A DNA stretch of 64,000 nucleotides, from contig CM077665.1 of the NCBI GenBank assembly GCA_039707655.1, positions 142,539,148 to 142,603,147 on the forward strand, read 5' to 3'. The notes under the pieces were generated by a model. It was not told where the DNA came from. It made no database searches and saw nothing but the letters and a program-made list of their open reading frames with translations. A program made the position numbers and the translations under genes. Shown piece after piece: positions 32,583 through 43,819 of the stretch (positions are counted from its first letter, which is position 1; each line of letters starts with the position of its first letter). The stretch comes from Elymus sibiricus (lineage: Eukaryota; Streptophyta; Magnoliopsida; Poales; Poaceae).

Positions 32583-35500
32583 TTAATCATCCTCTTGAGG
32601 TTCCAACGCCAGCAGCAAGTGATCTCTTGAGGGTGGGCCGCAGTCCGGTGCGCCCGTTAGTGGTGCGGGCGGCAGCTCCTCGCGCAATAGCGCGGTGCCG
32701 GCGGCGGGTGGCGCGGCTGATGGCTTGAGGAGCCTTTCTTCAAATGCACCGGGGCACTAAGGCTCACAGCAAGACGCCCATTTGGCGATGTCATCAGCTT
32801 CCTGATTGGCGGCGCGGGATGTGCTGCAAGTCCAAACCAAAGAAGCGTTTCGCAAGTTTGCGTACCTCCTCCAGATAGGCCGCCATGTGCTCGTCCTTGG
32901 GCTTGTACTTCTTACTGGAGAAGTTGACGAGGAGTTGAGAGTCTCCCTTCACGGTAAGGCGCTTGATGCCGAGAGCTGAGGCGGCCTTGAGGCCGACGAT
33001 CAGGCCCTCGTACTCCGCGATGTTGTTGGAGACCTTCTCGTCGTGCCTGAAGCACAATTGGACCATGTAATAAAGTTTGTCTCCCTTTGGTGAAGTGAGC
33101 ACGGCGCCAGCCCCCGCGCCCTGCATGGAGAAAGCGTTGTTGAAGCACAGGACCCAGTCGTAGGGTGCCTCTTCCCCAGGTAAGAGGGACTCGCCCTCGC
33201 GAGGCTCCTCCTCACCTGGGTTTGTCCACTCAGCCATGAAGTCTGCCAGGGCCGCACCTTTGATGACCCTGGTGGTGCAGAATTCCAGCTCGAAGGCCTG
33301 CAGCTCGATGTTCCATTCAGCGACCCTGCCGGCGGCATTGGGGCTGCGCAGGACTTGCTCCAGGGGATAGGCAGAGACAACCCTGATGGGGTGCCCTTGG
33401 AAGTAGTGGCGCAGTTTCCTGGAAGCGACGAGGAGCGCGAGGAGGAGCTTTTGCTGCATGGGGTAGCGATCGCGCGTGTCTCTCAGCACAGTGCTGACGA
33501 AGTACACTGGATGCTCCACGTGCCCCGTGACCATGGTGTCCATGTCGCGCTCGTCAGGAGGCCCGAGGGGCGGGGTTGTGAGGGCCTCCGGGGGCATGGC
33601 GCCAGGGGCCGCGGGGGGCCCCTGAGGGGAGGCAGCCCCCTGGGGGAGGGTGCTCTCTTGAGGGGAGACGTCCTCCTGAGTGGCACCTGCGCTCGGTCCC
33701 GACGGGGTTTGCGCAAGCTCCCGTGACGCCTCCTGGACGGCCGCCGACCGCTTCTTGACGCGGACTTGTCCCTCTCGTTCCACCACGAGGGTCGCGCTGG
33801 CTGTCTGGGAGTGGCCTCCAGGTACAGCAGCAAGCACTCACGGGGCCGTGGCGCGACCATGATGGGAGGGCTCATGATTTACCGCTTGAGGTCCGCGAAG
33901 GCCGCATCCGTTTTAGGGGTCCATGCGAATGGACCTAACCTTTTCATCATCTTGAAGAATGGCAATGCCCGCTCGCCGAACTTGGAGATGAAGCTTCCAA
34001 GGGAGGCCAGGCATCCTGCCAACTTTTGCATTTCCTTGAGGGTCTGAGGAGGGCGCATCATCTCTATGGCCTTAACCTTCTTGGGGTTCGCTTCAATCCC
34101 TCGATGGGACACGAGGAAGCTGAGGAGCTTGCCGGAGGGGACCCCAAAAATGCACTTGTCGGGGTTGAGCTTCAGGTTGACCTTGCGCAGGTTAGCAAAG
34201 GTCTCTTCCAGGTCTTCGATGAGCGTCTTGGCCTCGCGCGTCTTGACCACGATGTTATTGATGTAGGCCTCCGTGTTCCTTCCTAGCTAGGGCCCCAGCC
34301 TGAGTTGCATCAGTCGCTGGAAGGTGGCATGAGCGCTCCTCAGACCGAAGGGCATGCATACGTAGCAGAACACCCCGCAAGGGGAGATGAAGGCCGTTTT
34401 CTCCACGTCTTCCACTGCCATCTTAATCTGGTGATAGCCAGAGAAGCCGTCTAGGAAGCACAGCAGATCGCAGCAGGAAGTGGAGTCCACGATCTGGTCG
34501 ATATGCGAAAGCGGGAAGGGATCCTGGGGGCAGGCCTTGTTGAGACTGGTGAAGTCGACGCACATCCGCTCCTTGCCGCCCTTCTTGGGGACAATGACGG
34601 GGTTGGCGAGCCATTCCGTATGGCGTACCTCATGGATGACCCCTGCCTCTTGTAGCTTCTGCACCTCCTGAACGATGAAGTGCTGCTTTTCCAGCGCCTG
34701 GCGCCACGCCTTCTGCTTGACAGGGCGCGCTTTGGGGCACACCGCCAGGTGATGCTCGATCACTTCTCTTGAGACACCGGTCAGGTCGGTCGCCTTCCAG
34801 GCGAACACATCCGCGTTCGCCCTGAGGAAGGTGATGAGCGCACTTTCCTGCTCCGGGGGGAGGCCGGCTCCGATGGTGAAGGTGGGACCGAGTCGGTGCC
34901 GTCGAACGACACTTTCTTTGTTTCGGTTCGGCTCTGAGAGAACAGCTGCTTCTTTCTTGCCGGTGCTACCTCGGGGGGCGCCGCCTCGCCCCTGTCAGTC
35001 AGGCGTGTGGCCACAGCGGCCTTGTATGCGCGCCTGAGGCAGCTAACCGTGTCCCTTTCATCGCACTTGACGGTCACGATGCCGCGGCAACCGGGCATCT
35101 TGACGATGTTGAAACCCGGGTGGGTTACCGCCATGAACTTGGCGAGCGCAGGGTAGCCCAAGATGGCATTGTACGGAAGGCCGACATGCGCCACATTAAA
35201 GTCGATGAGCTCGGTGCGGTAATTGTCGCGCATGCCGAAGGTGACGGGGAGGCGTATCTGTCCGAGGGGGCTGCGGTCCCACCGGCCACCCCAGAGAAGA
35301 GCCCGGTGGGCTTAAGCTGGTCGTAGGGCACCTGGAGTGCTTCGAAGGTTGCGACAGAGATGATGTTGAGTCCGGCGCCCCCGTCGATGAGGGTCTTGGT
35401 GACCGTGACGTTACTAATAGTGGGGGTGCACATCGGGGGGAGGGCCCCCGCGGTGGCCATAGATTTGAGGCTGTCTCTGGAGTCGAATGAGACGTCGTGC

Positions 35501-35883
35501 TGAGACCACTTGAGCGGCCGTGCAGCTTCTGTCTCCCGGAGAGCGCCGCTCATCACGCGGGGGAGCTATCCGAGCCGATGGTTCGATGGGAGGCTTTGGG
35601 CTCCGCCAAGGGCAGGCCACCTCGCGAGGCCCCTGGTCACCCCCAAGCCCTTCATCACCCGAGCTGATGCCACTCCCTCTGGGTAGTCACGGTCGCGGCG
35701 GCAAGACCGCGATGTCCTGGGGCCGTGGCCCACGAGGCTACCCATGTCGAGCGTCCTGTTGAGGCCGGTCGTGCCTGATGTCGTCACGAGGCTGCTCGCG
35801 CCAGCCTTGGTGGGGGTCGTTAATGTGGTTGTCCCTCCTGCTATTGATGCATCCGCCCTCTCAACCGGCGCCTCGGATGTTGC
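32583..35883 (-). pseudogene. E1 protease-RT-RNase H, multiply broken
   Basis: Tat-type pol in several frames. Protease motif LIDGGAGLN lies at about 35360-35395. RT covers 33879-34808: VVPKKGG-type motif, CVDFTSLNKACPQDPFPL, FLDGFSGYHQIKM, MPFGLRSAHATFQRLM. The catalytic YxDD box reads YINN (34254-34265), so both metal-binding aspartates are gone. The thumb and RT-RNase H link continue to about 33500. A second, archaeal-like RNase H typical of the Tat lineage follows ([11 protein letters not shown] ... [10 protein letters not shown] ... GDSQLLVNF, about 32830-33200). Stops include TAG at 34287-34289 (related copy has Gln nearby) and one at 33879-33881. The frame decays into LLLALEPQED and is cut off at about 32583. 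Confidence 0.8.
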
Positions 35884-36738
35884 TGTCGGATTTCGGGCTC
35901 CGCAAAACCCAAAGAGGTTCGAACTCAGGGGCGTGTGCGAAGATCCCCACCAGCTCCGTCCTCAAGCTCACCGCATGACAACCTAGCCCGGCAAACTCAC
36001 TCAATCACGGGAAGGGGACTAGCACACGAGGGTTTACCCAGGTTCAGGCCGCTGCGAAGCGTAAAACCCTACTCTGCCTTTTGGTGGATTGCCTCACGAG
36101 GAGGTCTGTGGATGAACTAGTATAGTGGTGTGCAGCCTCGCGAGGGCGCTTCAGTGGCATTCGATCTGTCCCCCTCTACCGAGCGGCCTATCCTCTATTT
36201 ATAGCGACTCGGGTTCTCTTCCCTCATCGCAAAGGCAGGAAGGGATCCCACAACGGGCAAATTCAAAGTGGGACAAGGAGTACACCCTTATCCTAACAAA
36301 AGGTGGTCTTCGCCTGCAAAGTAGCCGGTGGTGATGCAGAGGTGGGCTCGGCGATGACGTCCGTCCTGCCGGGCTCGTGGTATTGGTCTTGTTGCGCCGG
36401 AATGGAAACCTTTGGGGGTGCTTTGGGAACCGACGTACGTCCTTACCTCCTTTGCACCAAAGAGGAAAATGTCTTCTCTGCGCGTGCTGATGCCCGCCTG
36501 GCCCGTCTTGCATCATCCTCGACCTCCCGAGGCTGAGGGCTACATAGAGATCTCTGCCCCTCGGGAGGCGGCCTGGGGAGGCCTCTTCCCCCCGCGGGTC
36601 TTGGCGTCATTCCCCTTGCGAGGGTGGAGCTCCCACGAGGACCTTGTTCTTGAGTAAGGCCACGCTGGTCCGTACCAGGCCGTCGACGTGGGCCGCAGGC
36701 TGGCAGGTCTGGGTACCCCCATTCCCAGAACGCCGTCA
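35884..36738 (-). repeat. 3' LTR of E2
   Basis: 855 bp, TGTCGGATTTCGGG ... AACGCCGTCA in plus reading. A TATA box (complement of CTATTTATAG, 36195-36204) is conserved with the other LTR. On the interior side the minus strand has GCCCGGGGGCTGC, the Tat-type polypurine tract (about 36739-36752). Confidence 0.88.
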
Positions 36739-37199
36739 GCAGCCCCCGGGCCCAAGGCGCGCTCGAGTTGGCTTCTGGGCGAAGCCATAGAAGACGGCCC
36801 GAAGCGCCGCGGGCCCCAACTGCCTGCGGGCCAGGCTTGACACGCGGCGCTCTCCGAGACGCTGACGCCTCCACTCCCCGAAGTCGTCGGGAAAAACCCC
36901 AAGCCAGGCCGACGCGAAGCCTGCACGCCGCACCGGCCATCATTGACCTTCCTTGAATGCTACTGTCTCCTTGTGTTTTCACCCCTCGGGCCACGCGGAT
37001 GTGACCCGACGAGTGCAGATGAAGCGACGTGAAGCAGGGCCGCACGCCGACCGAGTCCATCATGCGGCGCCCGAGGGGCGCTCGGTGCTTCCACTCCCCA
37101 CGGCGCCTCGACAACCGCTCCGTCTGACTAACAGCCGGTGCACGTCGCAGGGCTTTGATTGCCCGGGATGGGGAGGGGTGCCGGTTGGCCTCCACCCGG

Positions 37200-37207
37200 T
37201 TATAAAT
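37200..37207 (+). promoter_or_regulatory. Candidate TATA box for the antisense ORF
   Basis: TTATAAAT about 75 bases before the ATG at 37281, followed by a C/T-rich stretch with no upstream ATG after the box. The ATG at 37206 overlaps the box itself and is therefore an unlikely start. Position and composition fit a core promoter facing opposite to the element's own transcription. Confidence 0.5.
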
Positions 37208-37280
37208 GGGCGGAGGGGGCGGAGCCCCCAGCCCATTCTTACTCCTCGCTCCCCCGCCTTCATCCTCTGCTTCCTTGCTC

Positions 37281-38108
37281 ATGACGCTGGTGAGGAGGTT
37301 TTCTGCTGCCGGGAAGGGGAAGGCCTGCCAGGTGGGGCCGGACCATCAGCCTCCCAAGAGGGGCTGGGGCCACCCTCGTAAGTACGCCGAGGCGTCGACG
37401 GCAGCGCCCCGTGTGCGCGGACGTGCCTCTGCGTGGGCTGGTGCCCCCGCAGGCGCTGTCGGAAGCGGCGGGCGCGGTGGCCGTGGCCGAGGAGGGAGAC
37501 CCGCAGCAGGTGCTCGGCCACCGCGCCCGCGGGCCCGCACGGCCGATGCGGGCCAGGAGTTCCTGGTGCTGGTGGAGAGGCCAGCGGTCTCCCGGTTGCA
37601 GTTTCAGCGCTTCTTCATGGAGGCACTGCAGGTTAGCGAGCCCACGGGTATGTGGCTGCAGGCCGACGGTTGTTGTAGCGGCGTTTTGTGGGTGGAGGTC
37701 GAGGTGACCCCCGCAGGCCACACCTTCTTGAGCCGCGGGTGGCAGACCTTCGCCCGCGCCCACGGCCTGGAGGGGAGGCTCATGCTCCTCTTCAAGCACG
37801 ACGGTGCCGCGGCGCTTTTCGTCAAGATCTTCGGGGAAGACGGTGGATGCTTGGGGTGCTGCCCGGAGGGCGACAGCAGCGGCGACCTTGGAGATGAGCT
37901 TGCCCTTGGCGATGGCCATCATGCTTCCAGCAGCAGCTACACCTCCTCCGAGGAGAGCCCGAGCAACAGCAGCTACAACGCACCATCGCGTCGGCGCGCT
38001 TGGACTTTGGGGGGTAGCCAGCCGCTACGGCGCCGCTCCCCCGCCCTCGAAGCGGCTACGCCGGAGCACCACCATGGGCCCATCAAGGAAGAGGAGGACT
38101 CTGACTGA
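37281..38108 (+). CDS. Antisense ORF with B3-like DNA-binding domain inside E2
   Basis: 275 aa from ATG 37281; the frame is open from 37206 but that ATG overlaps a TATA box. Order: short basic N-terminus with PPKRGWGHPRK (degenerate AT-hook), a Gly/Arg-rich linker, a B3-like domain at about residues 93-195, an acidic Ser-rich segment (SSSSYTSSEESPSNSS) and an acidic end. The domain shows the hydrophobic-plus-W pattern of plant B3 domains: LVERPAVSRLQF near the first strand, WVEVEV, the GHTFLSRGWQTFARAHGL helix and turn, LLFKHDG, and FVKIFGED. B3 domains bind DNA in plant transcription factors, so a nuclear DNA-binding product is the inference. It lies between pol and the 3' LTR of E2 on the opposite strand. 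Antisense extra ORFs in that position are known for Tat elements such as maize Grande. No stop or frameshift interrupts it although the neighbouring pol has several. Capture of a host B3 gene fragment is an alternative. Confidence 0.6.
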   Translation: MTLVRRFSAAGKGKACQVGPDHQPPKRGWGHPRKYAEASTAAPRVRGRASAWAGAPAGAVGSGGRGGRGRGGRPAAGARPPRPRARTADAGQEFLVLVERPAVSRLQFQRFFMEALQVSEPTGMWLQADGCCSGVLWVEVEVTPAGHTFLSRGWQTFARAHGLEGRLMLLFKHDGAAALFVKIFGEDGGCLGCCPEGDSSGDLGDELALGDGHHASSSSYTSSEESPSNSSYNAPSRRRAWTLGGSQPLRRRSPALEAATPEHHHGPIKEEEDSD

Positions 38109-39423
38109 GCGCTGGCGCGCCGAAGCCAGGGCCTCCGGAGTGGCAGCCCCCGAGGGGGCCTCCTTCGCTTTCTTCTTCCTTTCCTTTCCCTATAACCAAA
38201 AATCATGGGGGGCCCCTCCGGGCGTGTAATGAACTTCGGCGCTTGCGCCCTTATATTAGTACTCTTATCATGTATTCCGGTCCATGTGTTACTGTTAATT
38301 GAGACTTCCTGCTGGTCGTGATTAGGGTACTTAGCTCGATGCGTCCGCGGCGCGCTTCTGTATCGGGGAGGTCTGCAGTGGCACCTGGGGAGCTTGGAGG
38401 TCTTGGGGGGTTCCTTCTTCTCGCGAGTGAGGCAGGTTGGGAGCCCTTTCGGCACTCTACGTCAGTGGGGCCCAGTCTCGCACATTCCTCAACCACCGTT
38501 GGGGCGTCCGGATCACCAGGACGAGACCAAGGGGTGAGACCTCGACCACCGTTGGGGCGTCCGGATCACCAGGACGATACCAAGGGGCGAGGGGCTATAT
38601 GACCAGTAAGGCTCCCGAGGCGCGTTGCTCAGGAGCCCCCTTGACGCTCAAGCAGCGCTCTACGTCGGCAGGGCCCAGTCCCGCGCATTCCTCGACCACC
38701 GTTGGGGCGTCCGGATCTCCAGGACGAGACCAAGGGGCGAGGCCTCGACCACCGTTGGGCCGTCCGGATCACCAGGACGAGTCCAAGGGGCTAGGGGCTA
38801 CGAGACCAGTGAGACCCCTGAGGCGCGTTGCTCAGGAGTCCCCCTTTGACGCTCAAGCGACTCCCATACCTTTTTTGCCAGTTCCTGCCCCGAGAGGCGT
38901 GAGCCTCCGGAGGCTCCAAGACAGTGCGCCGCGAGTGAGGGTGAGGTGACACGCGCCTGCTAGCTCACTCGAGAGTGCCACGCGAGGACCAGGGCGCCCA
39001 GGCCTTGGCGAGGTGCATGCACCGTGCCCCATAGCCCCCGCTCGCGGGGTGCGAGAGGGAGAGGCTGGCAGGTGCTCAACCCAAAGAAAGAAACTTCAAG
39101 ATAGAAAACTGCAAGGAGAAAAATCCCCGCCCCTTTTTCTTAAAGTATGGTTGAAAAGCCCCGAGTTTCATTCCAGAAAAATTGGCAAATTCGAACACAA
39201 GAAAAGCAAAGAACAGCTACGTCCGGCACCTAGGCTAGTCTTCATCTTCATCTTCCCCCAGCGCGGACCATAGGGAATCCACGTTGCGTGGGCATAGTCA
39301 TTGGAGGACAGTGTTGTCCGCCAGCGCGGAGCATGGGACTTCCACTTGGGCGTGGGTAGGAACCCCTCCGCGTCCTCGGGGGGCTCCAGGCGTATACAGC
39401 CCACTCATTATTACGTGAGAGTG
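38109..39423. repeat. 3' non-coding region of E2 with ~50-bp tandem units
   Basis: Between the antisense ORF and the pol stop. At 38490-38800 a unit of about 50 bp containing CGACCACCGTTGGGGCGTCC and GGATCACCAGGACGAGACCA occurs four times, as two pairs. Each pair sits in a longer repeat (about 38440-38640 and 38650-38850) that also holds GGCGCGTTGCTCAGGAG-like text. 38860-39423 shows no recognisable motif. Open frames across this block follow the repeats and are not called. Confidence 0.6.
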
Positions 39424-42400
39424 TCACGGGTAGAACTTGCGGAGGTCCTGGATGTTCCAGGCATTCTGGATGGGGACCCCGTCCTGGGTCTCCAAGCACA
39501 CGGCGCCAGGCCTGGAGACGCGGACCACCCTGAACGGGCCCTCCCACATGGGCGAGAGCTTGTGCAAGCCCTCCCTGGAAAGGACTCGCCTCAGGACGAG
39601 GTCTCCTGCTTCGAGGGTCCTGGAGCGGATGTTACGGCAATGGTAACGCCGCAGCGCCTGCTGGTACCTCGCAGCTCGGAGCGAGGCTTGGCGACGGGCC
39701 TCCTCCCCAAGCACGAGGTCTGTCCCCCGCGAGGCATCCTGGCGCTCCTCATCGAATGCCAAGACCCGCGGGGATCGGTGCTTGACCTCGTGTGGGAGGA
39801 CGGCTTCAGCTCCGTAGATGAGGAAGAATGGGGTCTCTCCGGTGGGCTTAGTCGCGGTGGTGCGGATGGACCACAACACGGACTGAAGCTCATCGAGCCA
39901 GCCCCTGCCGCAGGCCTCAAGCTTCTTCTTGAAGCTCCTTGCCTTGAGGCCCCGCAGGACCTCCGCGTTGGTGCGCTCGGCCTGACCGTTGCTTCGTGGG
40001 TGCGCTACAGAAGCGTAGCATATCTGTGTTCCAAGGTTAGTGCAATATGTCCTGAAAAGGTTACTCGTGAACTGCGAACCATTTTCGGTGATGATGCGGT
40101 TGGGGATGCCGAAGTGGCTCACAAGGCCCTTGATGAACTTGACGGCCGAGCCGGCTGGGATGGTGCGGACGGGCTCCACCTCCGCCCACTTGGTGAACTT
40201 GTCGATGGCGACGTAGAGGTAGCGGTACCCTCCGGCCGCTCGCGGAAACGGCCCCAGTATATCCAGCCCCCAGACCACGAAGGGCCAGGAGAGCGGGATG
40301 GTCTGGAGGCCCTATGCAGGCTGGTGAATCTGCTTGGCATGGAACTGGCAAGCCTCGCAGGACCGGACCAGCTCGGTGGCATTGTTGAGCGCCGTAGGCC
40401 AATAGAAGCCACTACGGAACGCCTTCCCCACAAGGGTGCGCGACGAGGAGTGGTGCCCGCAGTCTCCTCCGTGGATGTCCGCCAGCAGCTCGCGCCCCTG
40501 CTCTTCTGACACGCATCGCAACGCGACATCGTTTGGGCGCCTGCGATACTGCTCGTCGTCCCTCAAACAGTACGTTGTGGCCTGACGTGCCACGCGCTCT
40601 GCGTCTTCCTCCTTTTCTGGTAGCGTGCCGTGGAGCAGGTATGTCAGGAACTCCTGTGTCCAGTTGTCAGCCTGGGGCTCCAGCGCCAGGAGCAGCCAGG
40701 CTCCCGAGGCCAGGCCACAAGCTGGAGCCCCCGAGGGCGGTGCTGGGGGCAACACCTCACCCTGCGGCGCCTGGTCCACGGTCGAGGGTGACGCGGATGG
40801 CTTGAAGAGCCGTTGCTCGAAGACGCCTGGCTCCTGAGGCTCGCGACGCGATGCCCTCTTGGCGATGTCATCGGCCTCCTTGTTCGCGTCGCGTGGGATG
40901 TGCTGCAATTCCAAGCCCTAAAAACGATTTTCAATCTTACGTACCTCCTCCAAGTATGCCTCCATGTGTTCATCCTTAGGCGTGTACTCCTTGTTGGAGA
41001 AGTTGACGAGGAACTGGGAGTCGCCCTTGATGGTGAGGTGCTGAATTCCCAAGGCCGCCGCGGCCTTGAGGCCAGCAATCAGGCCCTCATATTCCGCGAT
41101 GTTGTTGGAGACCTTCTCGCCATGCTGGAAGCAGAGCTGCACGGCATAGTAGAGCTTGTCCCCGGTCGGGGAGATGAGCACAACTCCGGCCCCCGCTCCC
41201 CTGCGCGCAAAGGCCCCGTCGAAGTGCATGGTCCAACCATCAGGCGCCTCGTCGCCGGGGGTGAGGGACTCTCCCTCGTCCAGCCCTCGGTCGGGGGCGT
41301 CCGTCCATTTGGCCACAAAGTCCGCCAGGGCTGCTCCTTTGATGACCCTGGTCGTGCTGAACTCTAACTCGAAGGCCTACAGCTCGATGTTCCACTCCGC
41401 GACTCTCCCCGCGGTGTTGGGGTTGTGCAACATTTTCTCCAAGAGATATGCAGAGACGACCTTGATGGGGTGGGCCTGGAAGTAATGGCGTAGTTTCCTT
41501 GAAGCGACGAGAAGCGCAAGAAGGAGCTTTTGCTGCATAGGGTAACGCGAGCGCGCGTCCCGCAGTACGGTGCTGACATAGTACACCGGGTGCTCGACGA
41601 GGGAGAAGTCTTCCGCGCCGCCCCGCTCCACAACAGGTTCATGAGATCCAGGTACCTCGGGGGTCTCCGGGGCAGCCAAGGCCCCAGGAGCGCCGTCTTG
41701 GTGAGGGGAGGGCTTCGGGGCGTCCTGTGAGTCACCTTGCTTCACGGCCGGGGATCCGCCTGCGCCTGAGGGTGTTACGCGCGCACCGGAACGCTCCTCC
41801 CTGACCGCCACGAGCGCAGTGCTGGCGAAGTGCAGGGTGGCGACCAGGTACAGCAATAGGGGCTCCCGCAGGCGGGGCGCCACCATTACCGGCGGGCTCG
41901 TGAGGTAGCACTTGAGGTCCTCGAACGTCGCATCTGCCTCCGGAGTCCACTCGAAGGGGCCCTTCCTCTTCATGAGCTTGAAGAATGGCACGGCGCGCTC
42001 GCCAAGCCTGGAGATGAAGCGCCCCAAGGAGGTCACGCAGCCCGCCAGCTTCTGCATTTCCTTAAGGGTGTGTGGCGGACTTATCTTGCTTATAGCCTTG
42101 ATCTTCTCCGGGTTGGCCTCGATCCCTCGGTGCAACACCAGGAAGCCGAGCAGTTTACCCGACGGGACCCCGAAGACACACTTCTCAGGGTTCAGCCTCA
42201 GGCTCACCCGCCGCAGGCTGGCGAACGTCTCCTCCAGGTCCTCGATCAGGGTCTTGGCTTCTCGCGACTTGACCACGATGTCGTCGACGTAGGCTTCGGC
42301 ATTCCTTCCAAGCTGCTACCCCAGGGCAATGTGCATCAATAGCTGGAAGGTTGCGCCTGTGTTCCGTAACCCGAAGGGCATGCACGTGTAGCAGAACACA

Positions 42401-43745
42401 CCGCACGAGGTGAGGAAGGTCGTCTTCTCGACGTCCTCCACCGCCATCTTGATCTAGTGGTAGCCGGAGAAGGCATCCAAGAAGCATAGGAGGTCGCATT
42501 CGGCGGTGGAGTCCACGATCAGGTCGATGCGCGGCAGCGGGAACGGGTCTTGGGGGCAAGCCTTGTTGAGGTTCGTCAAGTCGACGCACATGTGCTCCTT
42601 CCCGCCCTTCTTCGGGACGACCACTGGGTTGGCCAGGTACTCCGGGTATTGCACCTCTCGGATAACCCCGGCTTCCTTCAGCTTGCCAACCTCCTGGGCG
42701 ATGAATGCTTGCTTCTCACGGGCATGTCTTCTCGCCTTTTGCTTTACAAGGCGTGCATTGGGGCACACCATGAGTGGTGCTCAATCACATCCCTTGGGAC
42801 CCCCACCAGGTTGGACGCGTTCCACGCAAACGCATCCTTGTTTGCGCGAAGGAAGGCCACCAACGCCTCCTCCTGCTCCTGAGGGAGGTCGGCGCCAATG
42901 GTGAAGGTGAGGCCAGGGTTCTCGTCGTCTACAGGCACCTGCTTCATCTCAGCCCGGTTCTGAGAGAACAGCTGCTTCTTCTTTACCGGCGCGGCGTCGG
43001 TGGCGTCCCCAGCGTCCTCCGAAGCCTGCGCGGCGTCCCCAGCGTTAGGGTGCACCGCAGCCGCGGCCTTGTAGGCGAGCTTGAGTGTGTGAACCGCGTC
43101 CTTGGCGTCTCCGGCAACGGAGAGGATGCCGCTGCTCCCAGGCATCTTGATGACGTTGTAGCCTGGGTGCGTTGCCGCCATGAACTTGGCGAGGGTGGGG
43201 TAGCGAAGAATTGCGTTGTAAGGGAGGTGGATGTGGGCGACGTCGAAGTCGATCTGCTCGGTGTGGTAGTTGTAGCGGGTGCCGAAGGTGACGAGGAGGC
43301 GCACCCGCCCCAAGGGGGCGACGGAGCCCCTGGCCACCCCGGAGAAAGGCCTGGAGGGGACGAGCTGGTTGTAGGGCACCTGAAGCATGTCGAAAGTTTC
43401 CACGGAGAGGACGTTGAGGCCGGCTCCGCCGTCGATGAGGGTCTTGGTGACGGCCACATTGCTTATGGTCGGTGTGCACAGCATGAGGAGCATACCGGCG
43501 GCGGCCCTTGTCCTGGGGTGGTCGTCGGGGCTGAAGGTGATGTCAACCTTCGGCCACGTTCGAAGCTGCGGGCCCTCGACCCGTGGCCGAGCCGCGCTCG
43601 CCTGGCGGAGGAACCGCTTGACCTGGCGGCTGGAGGTGAGCGCCTGCGATCCGCCGAGGATGCACGCGACTGCGGAGTGGGCCAGACGAAGCGAGGCGCT
43701 CCCGCACACCATGGGCTGCTCAGCCTCGGAGGCGGCGCCGGCCAT
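39424..43745 (-). pseudogene. E2 pol: protease, RT, RNase H, integrase, with several TAG stops
   Basis: Tat-type polyprotein starting with the segment just ahead of protease (CILGGSQALTSSRQVKRFL). Protease LIDGGAGLNVLS lies at about 43410-43445. RT has ANPVVVPKKGG, VDLTNLNKACPQDPFPL and an intact YVDD (42280-42291). Then come the RT-RNase H link, the archaeal-like RNase H (GAGAGVVLISP ... [11 protein letters not shown] ... GDSQFLVNF, 40918-41340), the integrase zinc finger (about 40320-40450) and the integrase core. The core has GLDILGPF, the second acidic residue in IITENGSQF (Glu where Asp is the rule; codon at 40084-40086) and Glu in GQAERTN, 35 residues apart. Breaks: a frameshift near 42775 and TAG stops at 42454, 42316, 41377, 40918 and 40312, several at Gln positions. 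It ends RKFYP with TGA at 39424-39426. Confidence 0.85.
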
Positions 43746-43803
43746 GGAGCCGATGAGACGAGGCCTGACTGCAGTCGCGGATGGAGGAGCTTCGACATGC
43801 CCC

Positions 43804-43819
43804 TACCTGGCGTGCCAAA
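43804..43819 (-). other. Primer binding site region of E2
   Basis: The minus strand reads TTTGGCACGCCAGGTA directly after the LTR; E1 has TTTGGCGCGCCAGGTA in the same place (45397-45412). The E2 version has one G-to-A change. I do not assign the tRNA. Only 58 bases separate it from the pol start. Confidence 0.7.

Noticed and set aside
33355..33862. Plus-strand frames opposite E1 RNase H
   Set aside because: They are antisense to a linker and RNase H region with clear motifs on the minus strand; no independent signal.
39301..40509. 402-codon plus-strand open frame
   Set aside because: Antisense to the integrase of E2, whose motifs are unmistakable on the minus strand; GC-rich codon use leaves the opposite strand open.
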